From Spirochaetota bacterium (lineage in GTDB: Bacteria > Spirochaetota > Spirochaetia > Treponematales > UBA12059): a stretch of 64,000 bases of DNA. Under the pieces are notes generated by a model. That model was not told where the DNA came from. It saw nothing but the letters and a program-made list of their open reading frames with translations, and made no database searches. Each line of letters starts with the position of its first letter. Within the stretch, counting starts at the first letter, position 1. A program made the position numbers and the translations under genes. This document shows positions 38,230 through 47,362 of the stretch, piece by piece. The stretch spans positions 62,001 to 126,000 of the forward strand of contig JAPLSN010000042.1 of assembly GCA_026398615.1 (NCBI GenBank), read 5' to 3'.

Positions 38230-38967
38230 ATGTCCGGACATAGCAAATGGGCCACGATCAAGCACAAGAAGGGAGCGCTGGACGCCAAGCGCGGCCAGAT
38301 GTTCACCAAGCTGATCAAGGAAATATCGATAGCCGCGCGCATGGGCGGCGGGGATGCCGAGGGTAATGCCCGTCTCCGCACCGCCGTCCTCAAGGCCCGT
38401 GGCGCCAACATGCCCAAGGATAATATCGACCGGGCGATCAAGAAAGGCTGCGGCGAACTCGGCGGCGTGAACTACGAGGAACTCGTCTACGAAGCCTACG
38501 CTCCGGGCGGCGTCGCCGTCCTCATCGAAGTGCTCACCGACAACAAGAACCGCGCGGCCGCAGAGGTACGCAACCTCATGACCCGTGCCGGCGGCTCCCT
38601 GGCCACGGCGAATGCCGTCCTTCGCCTGTTCAACCGCAAGGGCGTCATCTCCTGCGACGGGGGAAAATACACCGAAGACAAGATCATGGAAGTCACGCTC
38701 GAAGCCGGAGCCGACGATATCCAGAACGAGGACGGCGAACTCGTCATCTACACGAGCCCCGAAAGTTTCGAAGCCGTGCTCAACGCCCTGGGCGCCGCGG
38801 GAATCGAGACGGACGGCGCCGAGATATCGATGATCCCCGAAATCTACAACGACGTCGACAAGGACCTCGGGGGCAAGATCAACCGGCTCATCGAGAAGCT
38901 CGAGGAATCCGATGACGTCCAGAACGTGTACCACAACGCGAACCTGCCAGAGGAAACCGAGGAATGA
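38230..38967 (+). CDS. yebC: YebC/PmpR family transcriptional regulator/translation factor
   Basis: MSGHSKWATIKHKKGALDAKRGQMFTKLIKEI, PKDNIDRAIKKG; start trimmed. Confidence 0.96.
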   Translation: MSGHSKWATIKHKKGALDAKRGQMFTKLIKEISIAARMGGGDAEGNARLRTAVLKARGANMPKDNIDRAIKKGCGELGGVNYEELVYEAYAPGGVAVLIEVLTDNKNRAAAEVRNLMTRAGGSLATANAVLRLFNRKGVISCDGGKYTEDKIMEVTLEAGADDIQNEDGELVIYTSPESFEAVLNALGAAGIETDGAEISMIPEIYNDVDKDLGGKINRLIEKLEESDDVQNVYHNANLPEETEE

Positions 38968-38999
38968 GTTCGATTCGCAAACGCGAAAGAAACGCCATG

Positions 39000-39035
39000 C
39001 AGGGCGGCCGGGTTTCCCCCGACCGCCCTGTTTTT
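39000..39035 (+). terminator. intrinsic terminator between yebC and ruvC
   Basis: CAGGGCGG...CCGCCCTG stem with inner CGGG/CCCG, then TTTTT. Confidence 0.8.
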
Positions 39036-39058
39036 CAAGCGGAAGCCGGGACCGGGGG

Positions 39059-39541
39059 ATGAAACGCTTCATCGGGATAGACCCTGGACTGGCCTCCGTC
39101 GGGTACGGCATCATCGAGACGCGGGGCGGGAAGCTGGTCCACGTCGCGCACGGTTGCATCTCCACGGACAAAGGTGAAGCCCTCGAAGCCCGGCTGCTGG
39201 CCATACACACGCGTATTCTCGCGCTTCTCGCCGAATACAAGCCTTCGGGCGGGGGCATGGAAGCCCTCTATTTTTCACGCAACGTCACGAGCGCGCTCCC
39301 GGTCGCCGAGGCCAAGGGCGTGATCCGCCTGGCCTTCGCGCTGTCCGGCGTACCCCTGCGCGAATATTCCCCCGCGTCGATCAAGACCGGCGTGGTCGGC
39401 GACGGCAGGGCGGAGAAGGAACAGGTGCAGGAGATGGTGCGGCTCATCCTCGGACTCAAGGAGATGCCGTCGCCGGATCACGCGTCAGACGCGCTTGCGG
39501 CCGCGATCTGCCGGAGCCATGACCTTGACCTGCACGGATGA
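39059..39541 (+). CDS. ruvC: crossover junction endodeoxyribonuclease RuvC
   Basis: IGIDPGLASVGYGIIE, EALYFSRNVTSALPVAEAKGV, HASDALAAAICRSH. Confidence 0.94.
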   Translation: MKRFIGIDPGLASVGYGIIETRGGKLVHVAHGCISTDKGEALEARLLAIHTRILALLAEYKPSGGGMEALYFSRNVTSALPVAEAKGVIRLAFALSGVPLREYSPASIKTGVVGDGRAEKEQVQEMVRLILGLKEMPSPDHASDALAAAICRSHDLDLHG

Positions 39542-39649
39542 CGTCCGGGCCAGCCGGCACAGGCCTATCGGCTGCCTCCATGGCAACTGATCCGCTTTCA
39601 GGGAAACCGTCTCCTTGCCGATATCGGTCCTTCCTTCTATAATCCCGCC

Positions 39650-40231
39650 ATGTTCAATGCCATCAAGGGTATCCTCGTCGACCGGACTTTCGACGCCGTT
39701 CGCGTGGAAACCGTCGGGATAGAGTGGGACATCGCGGTTCCCGCTACCATGGTCGACGAGTTCGGTCCGATCGGATCGGAAACGAAAGCGTTCGTCCACC
39801 TCCAGCACCGCGAGGACATCATGAAGCTGTTCGGATTTCCGACCGAGCATGACCGATCCCATTTCCTCGAGCTCATCAGGGTCGATGGCATCGGGCCGAA
39901 GCAAGCCCTGCGGATCATGTCGGGCATCCGTTCCGACGCCCTTGCCGAGGCGATAGAAACCGAGGACATCGCGGCGCTGGAACGCGTGCCGGGAGTCGGG
40001 AAGAAGACCGCGCAGAAGATCATCCTCGCGCTCAAGGGGCGGCTCGCCTTGAGCGCCGGAGCGGGCAAGGACGGTTCTGGCGCCGACGCCGACGTGATCG
40101 CCGCCCTCGTCGACATGGGCTTCGACCGGAAGGCCGTCGAGCGCGCCGTCAAGACGGCGGCGAAAACCGGGGTTCCGGACGAACGGGAACTGTTCAGGGT
40201 GGCGCTCATGTCGCTGACCGGAGGCTCGTGA
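39650..40231 (+). CDS. ruvA: Holliday junction branch migration protein RuvA
   Basis: [63 protein letters not shown]. Confidence 0.94.
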   Translation: MFNAIKGILVDRTFDAVRVETVGIEWDIAVPATMVDEFGPIGSETKAFVHLQHREDIMKLFGFPTEHDRSHFLELIRVDGIGPKQALRIMSGIRSDALAEAIETEDIAALERVPGVGKKTAQKIILALKGRLALSAGAGKDGSGADADVIAALVDMGFDRKAVERAVKTAAKTGVPDERELFRVALMSLTGGS

Positions 40232-40232
40232 C

Positions 40233-41235
40233 ATGTCGTGTCCCGACGGCGACGGTTTCGCGGACGACATTCCCGTCTCCGGGGTGACCGATCCGGCCTA
40301 CGACCCCGACAAGGACGATCGCGAGGGGAACCTGCGGCCCCAGCGCCTGGCCGATTTCCTCGGCCAGGCGAGGCTCAAGGAAAATCTTGGCCTCTTCATG
40401 ACCGCGGCGCGGGAACGCCGCGAAGCGCTCGATCACGTATTCCTGATCGGCCCGCCGGGACTCGGCAAGACGACGCTGGCCTTCATCATCGCTAACGAAC
40501 TGGAGACGGACTGCAAGGTGACGAGCGCGCCCGCGCTCGAAAAGCCGAAGGACCTGGCCGGCATCCTCACGACCTTGCGCGAACGTTCGGTCCTCTTCAT
40601 CGACGAAGTACACCGGCTCAAACCCGCCATCGAGGAACTTCTCTACATCGCGATGGAGGACTACGAGCTGGACTGGATCATCGGCCAGGGTCCCGCGGCC
40701 AGGACCATACGCATACCGGTACCCCCCTTCACGCTGGTCGGAGCCACCACGAAAGCCGGCATGGTGTCCAGCCCGCTCGTGAGCCGCTTCGGCATACAGC
40801 TGCGCTTCGACTACTATGAAAGCGAAGAGTTGGCTGCCATCATCCGGCGATCGTCGACGATACTCGGAGCCCGCATCGAATCCTCGGCCGTCGGGCTTCT
40901 CTCGCGGTCGAGCCGCGGTACGCCACGCATCGCCAACCGCCTTCTCAGGCGCATGCGGGATTTCGCTCAGGTCGGACCGCTAGCCCGTCCGCGAGCGCTA
41001 TGACCGGGACATACTCCGGGCGATCGCCGAGAAGTACGCAGGTGGCCCGGTCGGCGCGGAGACGCTGGCGCTCACCGTCGGGGAGTCCGTGGATACGCTC
41101 GAGGATTACTACGAACCCTACCTCATCCGCCTCGGGTTCCTCATGCGCACGCCGAGGGGCAGGATGATCACGCCCGCGGCCCTTGGGCACCTGGGGATCG
41201 GGAAACGCGATGAAAACGAGCGACTTCTCTTTTGA
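40233..41235 (+). pseudogene. ruvB: Holliday junction branch migration helicase RuvB, disrupted by internal deletion plus frameshift
   Basis: Frame A (40233-41003): [64 protein letters not shown]. Then in another frame (40984-41235): [66 protein letters not shown]. Confidence 0.8.
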
Positions 41236-42226
41236 CCTCCCCGAGAGGCTCATAGCCCAGTCGCCGTCGGATCAACGCGGGGCGGACCGGCTGTTCGTGC
41301 TCAGGCGGCGTGACGGGAGACGTACGCACGTATCGATGTCCGTGCTTCCGGACTTCGTGCCGGATGGCGCCGTGATGGTGTTCAACGACTCGCGGGTGAG
41401 GAAAGCCAGGGTGTTCGGCCAAGCCGATACCGGTGCCCGCGTGGAGTTCCTCTTCACCCGCAGGACGGGTCATTCGGAATGGGAAGCCATGTGCGGCAAG
41501 CTCCGGAAGCAGACGGTCGGAAAGAAGTATTCTTTTCCGGAGGGAATCGAGGCGGAGATCGTCGCGGAAGGCGCGGATGTACGCATCCTTCGTCTTTCGA
41601 GGGATTTCGACGAGGCGTGGTTCGAGCGTAACGGTCACGTCCCGCTGCCCCCCTACATCAAGCGGGCGGACGGTACTCCCGACGCGGAGCGCTACCAGAC
41701 GGTCTACGCGCGCGACCACGGTTCCGTGGCGGCGCCGACCGCCGGGCTGCATTTCACCGACGCCCTCCTCGGCGCCCTCGACGCCCGCGGCGTCAGGCGG
41801 GTGTTCATCACGCTCCACGTGGGCATGGGAACCTTCATGCCGGTGAGGTCGGAACGCGTGGAAGACCACCGCATGCACACGGAACGATTTTCGATTCCGA
41901 CCGAAACTGCGCGCGAAATCGAAACGGCGAAAAGGGAAGGGCGACCCGTGATCGCCATCGGCACCACGAGCGTGCGGACCATGGAAAGCGCATGGGAGGG
42001 TGACGGGTTCGCGATGACGGAAGGCGAAACCGATATTTTCATCACTCCGGGATACAGGTTCAAGGTCGTCGACGGCCTCTTCACCAATTTCCATACGCCC
42101 GAGTCCACGCTGCTCATGCTGGCGAGCGCCTTCGCCGGACGCGAGTTCATCCTGTCCGCCTACGACGAAGCCGTCCGCGAAAATTACCGCTTTTTCAGCT
42201 ACGGCGACGCCATGCTGATACTGTAG
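41210..42226 (+). CDS. queA: S-adenosylmethionine:tRNA ribosyltransferase-isomerase
   Basis: [89 protein letters not shown]. Confidence 0.95.
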   Translation: MKTSDFSFDLPERLIAQSPSDQRGADRLFVLRRRDGRRTHVSMSVLPDFVPDGAVMVFNDSRVRKARVFGQADTGARVEFLFTRRTGHSEWEAMCGKLRKQTVGKKYSFPEGIEAEIVAEGADVRILRLSRDFDEAWFERNGHVPLPPYIKRADGTPDAERYQTVYARDHGSVAAPTAGLHFTDALLGALDARGVRRVFITLHVGMGTFMPVRSERVEDHRMHTERFSIPTETAREIETAKREGRPVIAIGTTSVRTMESAWEGDGFAMTEGETDIFITPGYRFKVVDGLFTNFHTPESTLLMLASAFAGREFILSAYDEAVRENYRFFSYGDAMLIL

Positions 42227-42271
42227 GCGGAGCCGGGGCGACGCCATGCTGATACCGTAGGCGGAGCCGGG
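42204..42271. repeat. 34-bp direct tandem duplication spanning the queA stop codon
   Basis: GCGACGCCATGCTGATACTGTAGGCGGAGCCGGG (42204-42237) repeated at 42238-42271 with one mismatch. Confidence 0.9.
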
Positions 42272-42284
42272 GCGCGGCGCGGCC

Positions 42285-43073
42285 TTATCCAGCCCGGGCG
42301 GGAAGGGGACGGAAATCCCGGAGTATCTCGACGAGTTCGGGTGAGAATCCCAGCTTGACCGTTCCCTTGAGGACGCCCGCAGCCGTCCGCGAGGAAGCCG
42401 AGACGGAAGCCTCGACCGAGAACCTGTAGCGCTGGAAGAACATCTTCAGTTCGGCAGTCGTTCCGGCCGGAAGGTCGGGACTCGCGGGGGGCGCGAGGAA
42501 TTCGAGCTCGTTGAAGGACATGGAGTACACCGCGAGCTTGATCATGGAATTCCCCGTGATCAATTCCGAAAAATTGTTGAAGCCGAGGCGATGCGAGATC
42601 GTGGAATCGATCCTGAGAGACTTCATGGCTGCCTCGTCGAAACTGCGTTTGAGGCCGTCCAGGTAGTCGAAATATCCGCCGAGCATGGTGACGATATCCG
42701 GCGGACAGGGCTTGAAGTCGAGCGTCAGGGTCCCGAAGTTTTCACGCCCCGGAACGGGCGAAACGCCGGACATGACGCAACGGGAGAAGGTCTTGAGCGG
42801 CTGTTGCCGGTTCTCCGGCTTGAACACGAGGGTGAGGCCGGCCAGGGACCCCTTGAAACGGGAAAAAAACGAAAGCTCGTCCGGTGAGAGCGAAGCCAGG
42901 AGGGTGACCTGGTTCATCGACATGCGGAACGGGACGCACACGATCATGTAGGATTCTATTTTAAGGACGGTATCCGGCATGGAAATGCCCATCGCGTGCG
43001 ACGCGAAAGGAGTGACCCGTACCTGGCGGCTCGAGTAGTTCTGGAGGAACTCGGCGTAAAAATCATTCGTCAT
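42285..43073 (-). CDS. PilZ-like conserved hypothetical protein
   Basis: 262 aa, PilZN-type N-terminal region and weak C-terminal PilZ-like RYRFSVEASVSASSR...LGFSPELVEILRDF; homology by eye only. Confidence 0.5.
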   Translation of the reverse strand: MTNDFYAEFLQNYSSRQVRVTPFASHAMGISMPDTVLKIESYMIVCVPFRMSMNQVTLLASLSPDELSFFSRFKGSLAGLTLVFKPENRQQPLKTFSRCVMSGVSPVPGRENFGTLTLDFKPCPPDIVTMLGGYFDYLDGLKRSFDEAAMKSLRIDSTISHRLGFNNFSELITGNSMIKLAVYSMSFNELEFLAPPASPDLPAGTTAELKMFFQRYRFSVEASVSASSRTAAGVLKGTVKLGFSPELVEILRDFRPLPARAG

Positions 43074-43148
43074 ACCGGCCTATTGTAGATGATGGCCGGA
43101 GACAGTCAAGCAGGGATCGGCGAGCGGTCCATGCCTGGCAGGAAAACG

Positions 43149-43961
43149 TCAATGCTTCAGGAGGGGATCCCCGGTTTTCCTTCGCGCGGATGTCCCCCGC
43201 TTACGCCCGACGGGACCTGATCCTTCCCCAGTAACACGATGACTGGCGGCGAGAAAACAGAAAACCGTCGGATTTTTCCGGATTTCGGCACCTGCCCTGC
43301 GCCATTCCCCGATGGTCCTCGTCACGATCGACTCTTCGCTGCCGCCGACCGATCGTGCGACCGTGACCAGGGTGTCGGGCCGCAGCGTTCCCAACATGTC
43401 CCTGAAAGCCGATTTGTTGCGGTAAGGCGTCTCTATGAAAATCTGCGTACGACCGGTCGAGGCGGATTCCCGCTCCAGTTCCTGGAGCCTGCGAACGCGT
43501 CCGCTGGTGTCCTTGGGCAGATAGCCGTTGAATGCGAAAGCCTGGCCGTTTAGGCCCGATGCGACGAGCGCGAGCAGGATGGCTGAAGGTCCGGGAAGCG
43601 GGATCGCGCGTATCCCCGCGATATGGGCCGCGGCGACGAGTCCGCTGCCCGGGTCGGCAGCGCAGGGACAGCCGGCTTCCGACAGGAGCGCCATGTCGCG
43701 GCCGTCCAGCGCCGGCAAGAGCAGCGCGGCGACCGATTCCACCCCGGTGTGTTCGTCGAGGATGGCGAAGGTAGAGGCGTCAACCAGCTCGTTCGGCAGG
43801 ATGCGCGAAAGGAATCGGCGCGCGGCACGCTCGTTTTCGACCACGAAATCCCGGATGCCCCCGATCGATGCTGCCACGACGGGCGGAATGGAATCCACCG
43901 CGCCGTCCGTGATCGGTGTCGGGACGAGGAAAAGTCTTCCCCGGACGGCAGGAGCCGTCAT
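43149..43961 (-). CDS. SAM-dependent tetrapyrrole-methylase-fold methyltransferase (RsmI-like)
   Basis: LFLVPTPI, LLSEAGCPCAADPGSGLV, IPLPGPSAILLALVASGLNGQAFAFNGYLP, FIETPYRN. Confidence 0.85.
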   Translation of the reverse strand: MTAPAVRGRLFLVPTPITDGAVDSIPPVVAASIGGIRDFVVENERAARRFLSRILPNELVDASTFAILDEHTGVESVAALLLPALDGRDMALLSEAGCPCAADPGSGLVAAAHIAGIRAIPLPGPSAILLALVASGLNGQAFAFNGYLPKDTSGRVRRLQELERESASTGRTQIFIETPYRNKSAFRDMLGTLRPDTLVTVARSVGGSEESIVTRTIGEWRRAGAEIRKNPTVFCFLAASHRVTGEGSGPVGRKRGTSARRKTGDPLLKH

Positions 43962-44800
43962 TCTTCCCCCCGATCAAGGCATTCAAACAGCGTCCGGAGG
44001 ACGCCGAGAAATCGCGCCGTCCGGACGCCGGACAGGCCAAGCGCGGCGCAGCGGCCGGCGTAGGCTTCGAGCGCAGCGTCCTTGTCGCGCTCCGCCAGCG
44101 GAAGCTTCCTTCCGATCAGCATGGTTTCCGCCTCCCTCGAACGCACAAGCTCGGCGCCGGCTTCGGCGATCCTGATCTCGGAAATCGTGTGTTTGTTCAT
44201 CCTGCAGACGCAGGAGAGCACGGCATTCCGTTCGCTTTCGTAGCCGTCGAGCCCGTAGCGCCGCGATATGGCGAAGTCCCATTCGTCGGCGGGAATCCGG
44301 ATCCGCGTGAGGAGCGAACCGGGACGGATGACCGGGCGGCCGTTCTCTCCGGCCAGACGGTTGACGTTCACCCACGAGGATCCCTGCGGCGTCCTGAATT
44401 CGGCCAACGCGTCAAGGCATGCGAGCGGTGCAAAGACGTCCCTGAACCTCGTTGCGCACGAAAGGGCACCGCCGAGGGTGGCGAGGTTACGCACGGTAAA
44501 AGTGCCGATGCCGGCGGCGCGTTCCTTCAGGATGGATGGGACGGTCCCTTTCCTGAGCGAGAGCAGCTCGGAGAGCGTCGTCATGGCGCCGAACTCGACG
44601 AATCGGTCCGTCCTCGAGATGGCTTTCAGTTCCTGTGCCCGCTCCAGGGAGACGACGACCGGAGACAAGGCGGCGGAGCGGCCGGTCGCCGACGCCATTA
44701 TCGACGTGGCACCGGCGACGAGCAGCGAATCCGGATGCTGTTTCATGACCGCCAGGATCTCGACGACGCCCGACGGGACGAAAACATCATGCTCCGGCAT
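43958..44800 (-). CDS. xanthine dehydrogenase/CO dehydrogenase-family FAD-binding subunit
   Basis: VAGATSIMASATGRSA, TVRNLATLGGALSCATRFRDVFAPLACLDA, LLTRIRIP. Confidence 0.85.
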   Translation of the reverse strand: MPEHDVFVPSGVVEILAVMKQHPDSLLVAGATSIMASATGRSAALSPVVVSLERAQELKAISRTDRFVEFGAMTTLSELLSLRKGTVPSILKERAAGIGTFTVRNLATLGGALSCATRFRDVFAPLACLDALAEFRTPQGSSWVNVNRLAGENGRPVIRPGSLLTRIRIPADEWDFAISRRYGLDGYESERNAVLSCVCRMNKHTISEIRIAEAGAELVRSREAETMLIGRKLPLAERDKDAALEAYAGRCAALGLSGVRTARFLGVLRTLFECLDRGEE

Positions 44801-45275
44801 GGCCGAACACCCTCCGTTCGCGGATTTCGGCCGCGGCCCTGACGCCGGCGATCAGGGCCGATGGCTGCGTGCACCTGCAGGAAATGGCCGACATCCTTTC
44901 CACGATCAGGCTGTCATCGGGTCGTGGATCCTCCTCCATTATCGCGGAAGCGACGAGGACGCGCGCGCTGTCGCAAAAACCGCAGGGTTCGAAACCGGCT
45001 TTCCTGAAGCCGGCCATGATGTCGCGGTAGTCGTCGGTTCGTCCAAAACCCTCGATGGTAACTATTTCCGCACCCTGTACCCGGAACGCGGGAACGAGGC
45101 ACGAGTTGACGGGCTTTCCACCGAGCAGGACGATGCAGCGGCCGCAGAGACCTGACAGGCAATCCCCCCTGGCGCCGCGGAGCCCGAAACGGGACGACAG
45201 CAGGCTCGAGAGTCGCTCCCCGGCCTCCGCCTCCGCGCTCACGTCCTCGCCGTTCAGGATGAAGCTTACGGTCAT
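44787..45275 (-). CDS. xanthine dehydrogenase-family 2Fe-2S subunit
   Basis: CLSGLCGRCIVLLGGKPVNSCLVPAF and CGFC...CRCTQPSALI; start trimmed. Confidence 0.87.
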   Translation of the reverse strand: MTVSFILNGEDVSAEAEAGERLSSLLSSRFGLRGARGDCLSGLCGRCIVLLGGKPVNSCLVPAFRVQGAEIVTIEGFGRTDDYRDIMAGFRKAGFEPCGFCDSARVLVASAIMEEDPRPDDSLIVERMSAISCRCTQPSALIAGVRAAAEIRERRVFGHAGA

Positions 45276-47362
45276 GGCCCGGCCGCCCTCATGCATAATT
45301 CGTCGATGGAAACGGGCAGGGTCCAGCACCCGATGCCGGAAGCCTGGGAAATCGCCTGGACCAGGGCGGAGGGTACGCAGGAAAACGGGATTTCGCCGAT
45401 GCCCTTCGCGGCGACACGAACGCCTGAGTCGATGAAATGCGTTTCGATCGGGGGGATTTCCGACAGCCGTATCATCGGATGATCGACAAGGCACGTCGAT
45501 GGAACCCCGTCCGGGAAATCCAGCTGTTCGTAGAGCGACTGGGAAAGGGCATTGATGACGCCCGTTTCCATGGCCCTTCGCGCCTGGAGCTCGGAAACGA
45601 TAAGGCCGCCGTCGACGCAGAGCCAGACGCCGAGAATTCTCGTTTCGAAACTCCATGGATCCATCTCGACTTCCACGACAGCCCCGCCGAACGCGAGATC
45701 GTCGTAGGGGAGCTCGACGGGATACGTCGGTTCCGGGACCGGGCGCAAGGACCTGTACATGCTGGAAGCGGCGTGAGGCGGCGTGTTGGATGATCGCTTG
45801 CGGCGTATGGTCGTGCAGGCATTCGCGACGAGCTTGTTGATGATCGCGATATTGCTCGAGAATATGGACGGACCCGAGCCGGACGCGTCGACCGAGTCCT
45901 CCGCGTCGATGACGATCGGGGCGGCGGGAATGCCGAGTATCCCGGCCGCGGTCGCGCGCCAGATATCATGCGTGCCCTTGTTGCCGGTGACTGATCCCGT
46001 CCTGAGCGTCAGGCGCTGGTCCTCGTCCAGCACGGCTTCGACCCTGTACTCGAAGTTCCCGGATTTCGTGAGGAACGCGCCGGATCCCTGGTGCACATAC
46101 GCGAATCCGATGCCCCTCGATGGGCCTTCGACAGGTTGCGCACCCCGCTTGGCCAATAGATGGTAGGAAGCGTACTTGCGGGCGTAGTCGCTCGTTTCCG
46201 AGAGTTTCAGCGCGATTGCGGCGAACGGGTCGGTCTCGGGCTTGAGGGGCCGGGACCTGCCCGGGCGGATGCGGCGTTTCGGGGCATCCGCCCGCCAGGT
46301 CCGTGGATCCGCCCCGAGGGATCGAGCTACCTTGTCAACGTGGGTTTCGACGGCAAAAAACGACTGTGACGATCCTAGGCCGGCGAAAGCGCCGAGCGGA
46401 GGCAGGTTGGTTCGCACCGCGAAGCCCTCGATACGGACGTTGGGCACGTCATAGGCGCCGCAGGCGTCGACGCAGGCGCGCGCGAGCAGCTCGTCCGCGA
46501 GCGGCGCGTAGGCTCCCGTGTCGAGGGTGATCCGAACGTCCATGGCGGACAACGACCCGGCGGGATCGAGGGCGCTCCGATGCCTGATCAGCGCCCGCGC
46601 CCGTTTCGGGGAAAAGGCGAAATCCTCGCCGCGGGTGAGGAGGATGAGCGCAGGTTTCCGGCATTTCATGGCTGCAAGGGCAGCATGGCACGCGAGAAGC
46701 GAGGGATACCAGAGCTTGCCGTCGAGGTGTTCCCCGAGCGCGGTCGGACGTACGATGATTTCCGTCGCGCCGGCTCCGAGGACCGCGGATACTGCCTCCC
46801 TCACATTGCTGGGCCACTGCGTGGCGCATCGCACGAGCAGCTTGTCGTATTCGAACTGGCAGAACGCTCCCTGGGGTTCGGAATAGAGATGATCCTGCGC
46901 GCCGACCCGATATTCCCCCTCGACGATCGCGGACGCGACGGAGAACGCGAGGTCGATGTCGCCGCGTTCGAGGATCCTGCGCGAAGCCACGCGCTCGGAC
47001 GAAAAAGATTCCAGGTCGGCATGCCAGGGCGTCTTTTCGATCCTGACGGTGGACCTGGCGAGGAGGCTTTCAAGGACGCTTTCGTCCTGTCCGGCAAGCA
47101 GCGCTACGGGTTCCCCCGCGTAGGAAACCCGTCCCTCGGCGAACACCGGTATCCCCGCATTCCCGAACGGCAGGTACCTGGCTCCCGGAATGTCGGCAGC
47201 CGTAATCGAAAAATAACCACGGGGCAAGTCCGGCAGGTCGATGCCGACCATGGTTCCCGACGGTTCCGGGGAACGGATCGTGACGACATGGACCATGCCC
47301 TCGAACGAGATATCGGAGAGCTTCAGTCCCGGTTCGTTCGCCGGGCTTCGCCTGCCCTTCAC
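45272..47362 (-). CDS. xanthine dehydrogenase/aldehyde oxidase-family molybdopterin-binding subunit (divergent)
   Basis: HLYSEPQGAFCQFE, ATQWPSNVREAVSAVLG, TRGEDFAFSPKR, AAKGIGEIPFSCVPSALVQAI; several signature motifs altered. Confidence 0.85.
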   Translation of the reverse strand: MKGRRSPANEPGLKLSDISFEGMVHVVTIRSPEPSGTMVGIDLPDLPRGYFSITAADIPGARYLPFGNAGIPVFAEGRVSYAGEPVALLAGQDESVLESLLARSTVRIEKTPWHADLESFSSERVASRRILERGDIDLAFSVASAIVEGEYRVGAQDHLYSEPQGAFCQFEYDKLLVRCATQWPSNVREAVSAVLGAGATEIIVRPTALGEHLDGKLWYPSLLACHAALAAMKCRKPALILLTRGEDFAFSPKRARALIRHRSALDPAGSLSAMDVRITLDTGAYAPLADELLARACVDACGAYDVPNVRIEGFAVRTNLPPLGAFAGLGSSQSFFAVETHVDKVARSLGADPRTWRADAPKRRIRPGRSRPLKPETDPFAAIALKLSETSDYARKYASYHLLAKRGAQPVEGPSRGIGFAYVHQGSGAFLTKSGNFEYRVEAVLDEDQRLTLRTGSVTGNKGTHDIWRATAAGILGIPAAPIVIDAEDSVDASGSGPSIFSSNIAIINKLVANACTTIRRKRSSNTPPHAASSMYRSLRPVPEPTYPVELPYDDLAFGGAVVEVEMDPWSFETRILGVWLCVDGGLIVSELQARRAMETGVINALSQSLYEQLDFPDGVPSTCLVDHPMIRLSEIPPIETHFIDSGVRVAAKGIGEIPFSCVPSALVQAISQASGIGCWTLPVSIDELCMRAAGP

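Noticed and set aside
40960-41010. Programmed ribosomal frameshift in ruvB
   Set aside because: No slippery heptamer seen, and conserved residues are missing at the junction, so deletion or error is more likely.
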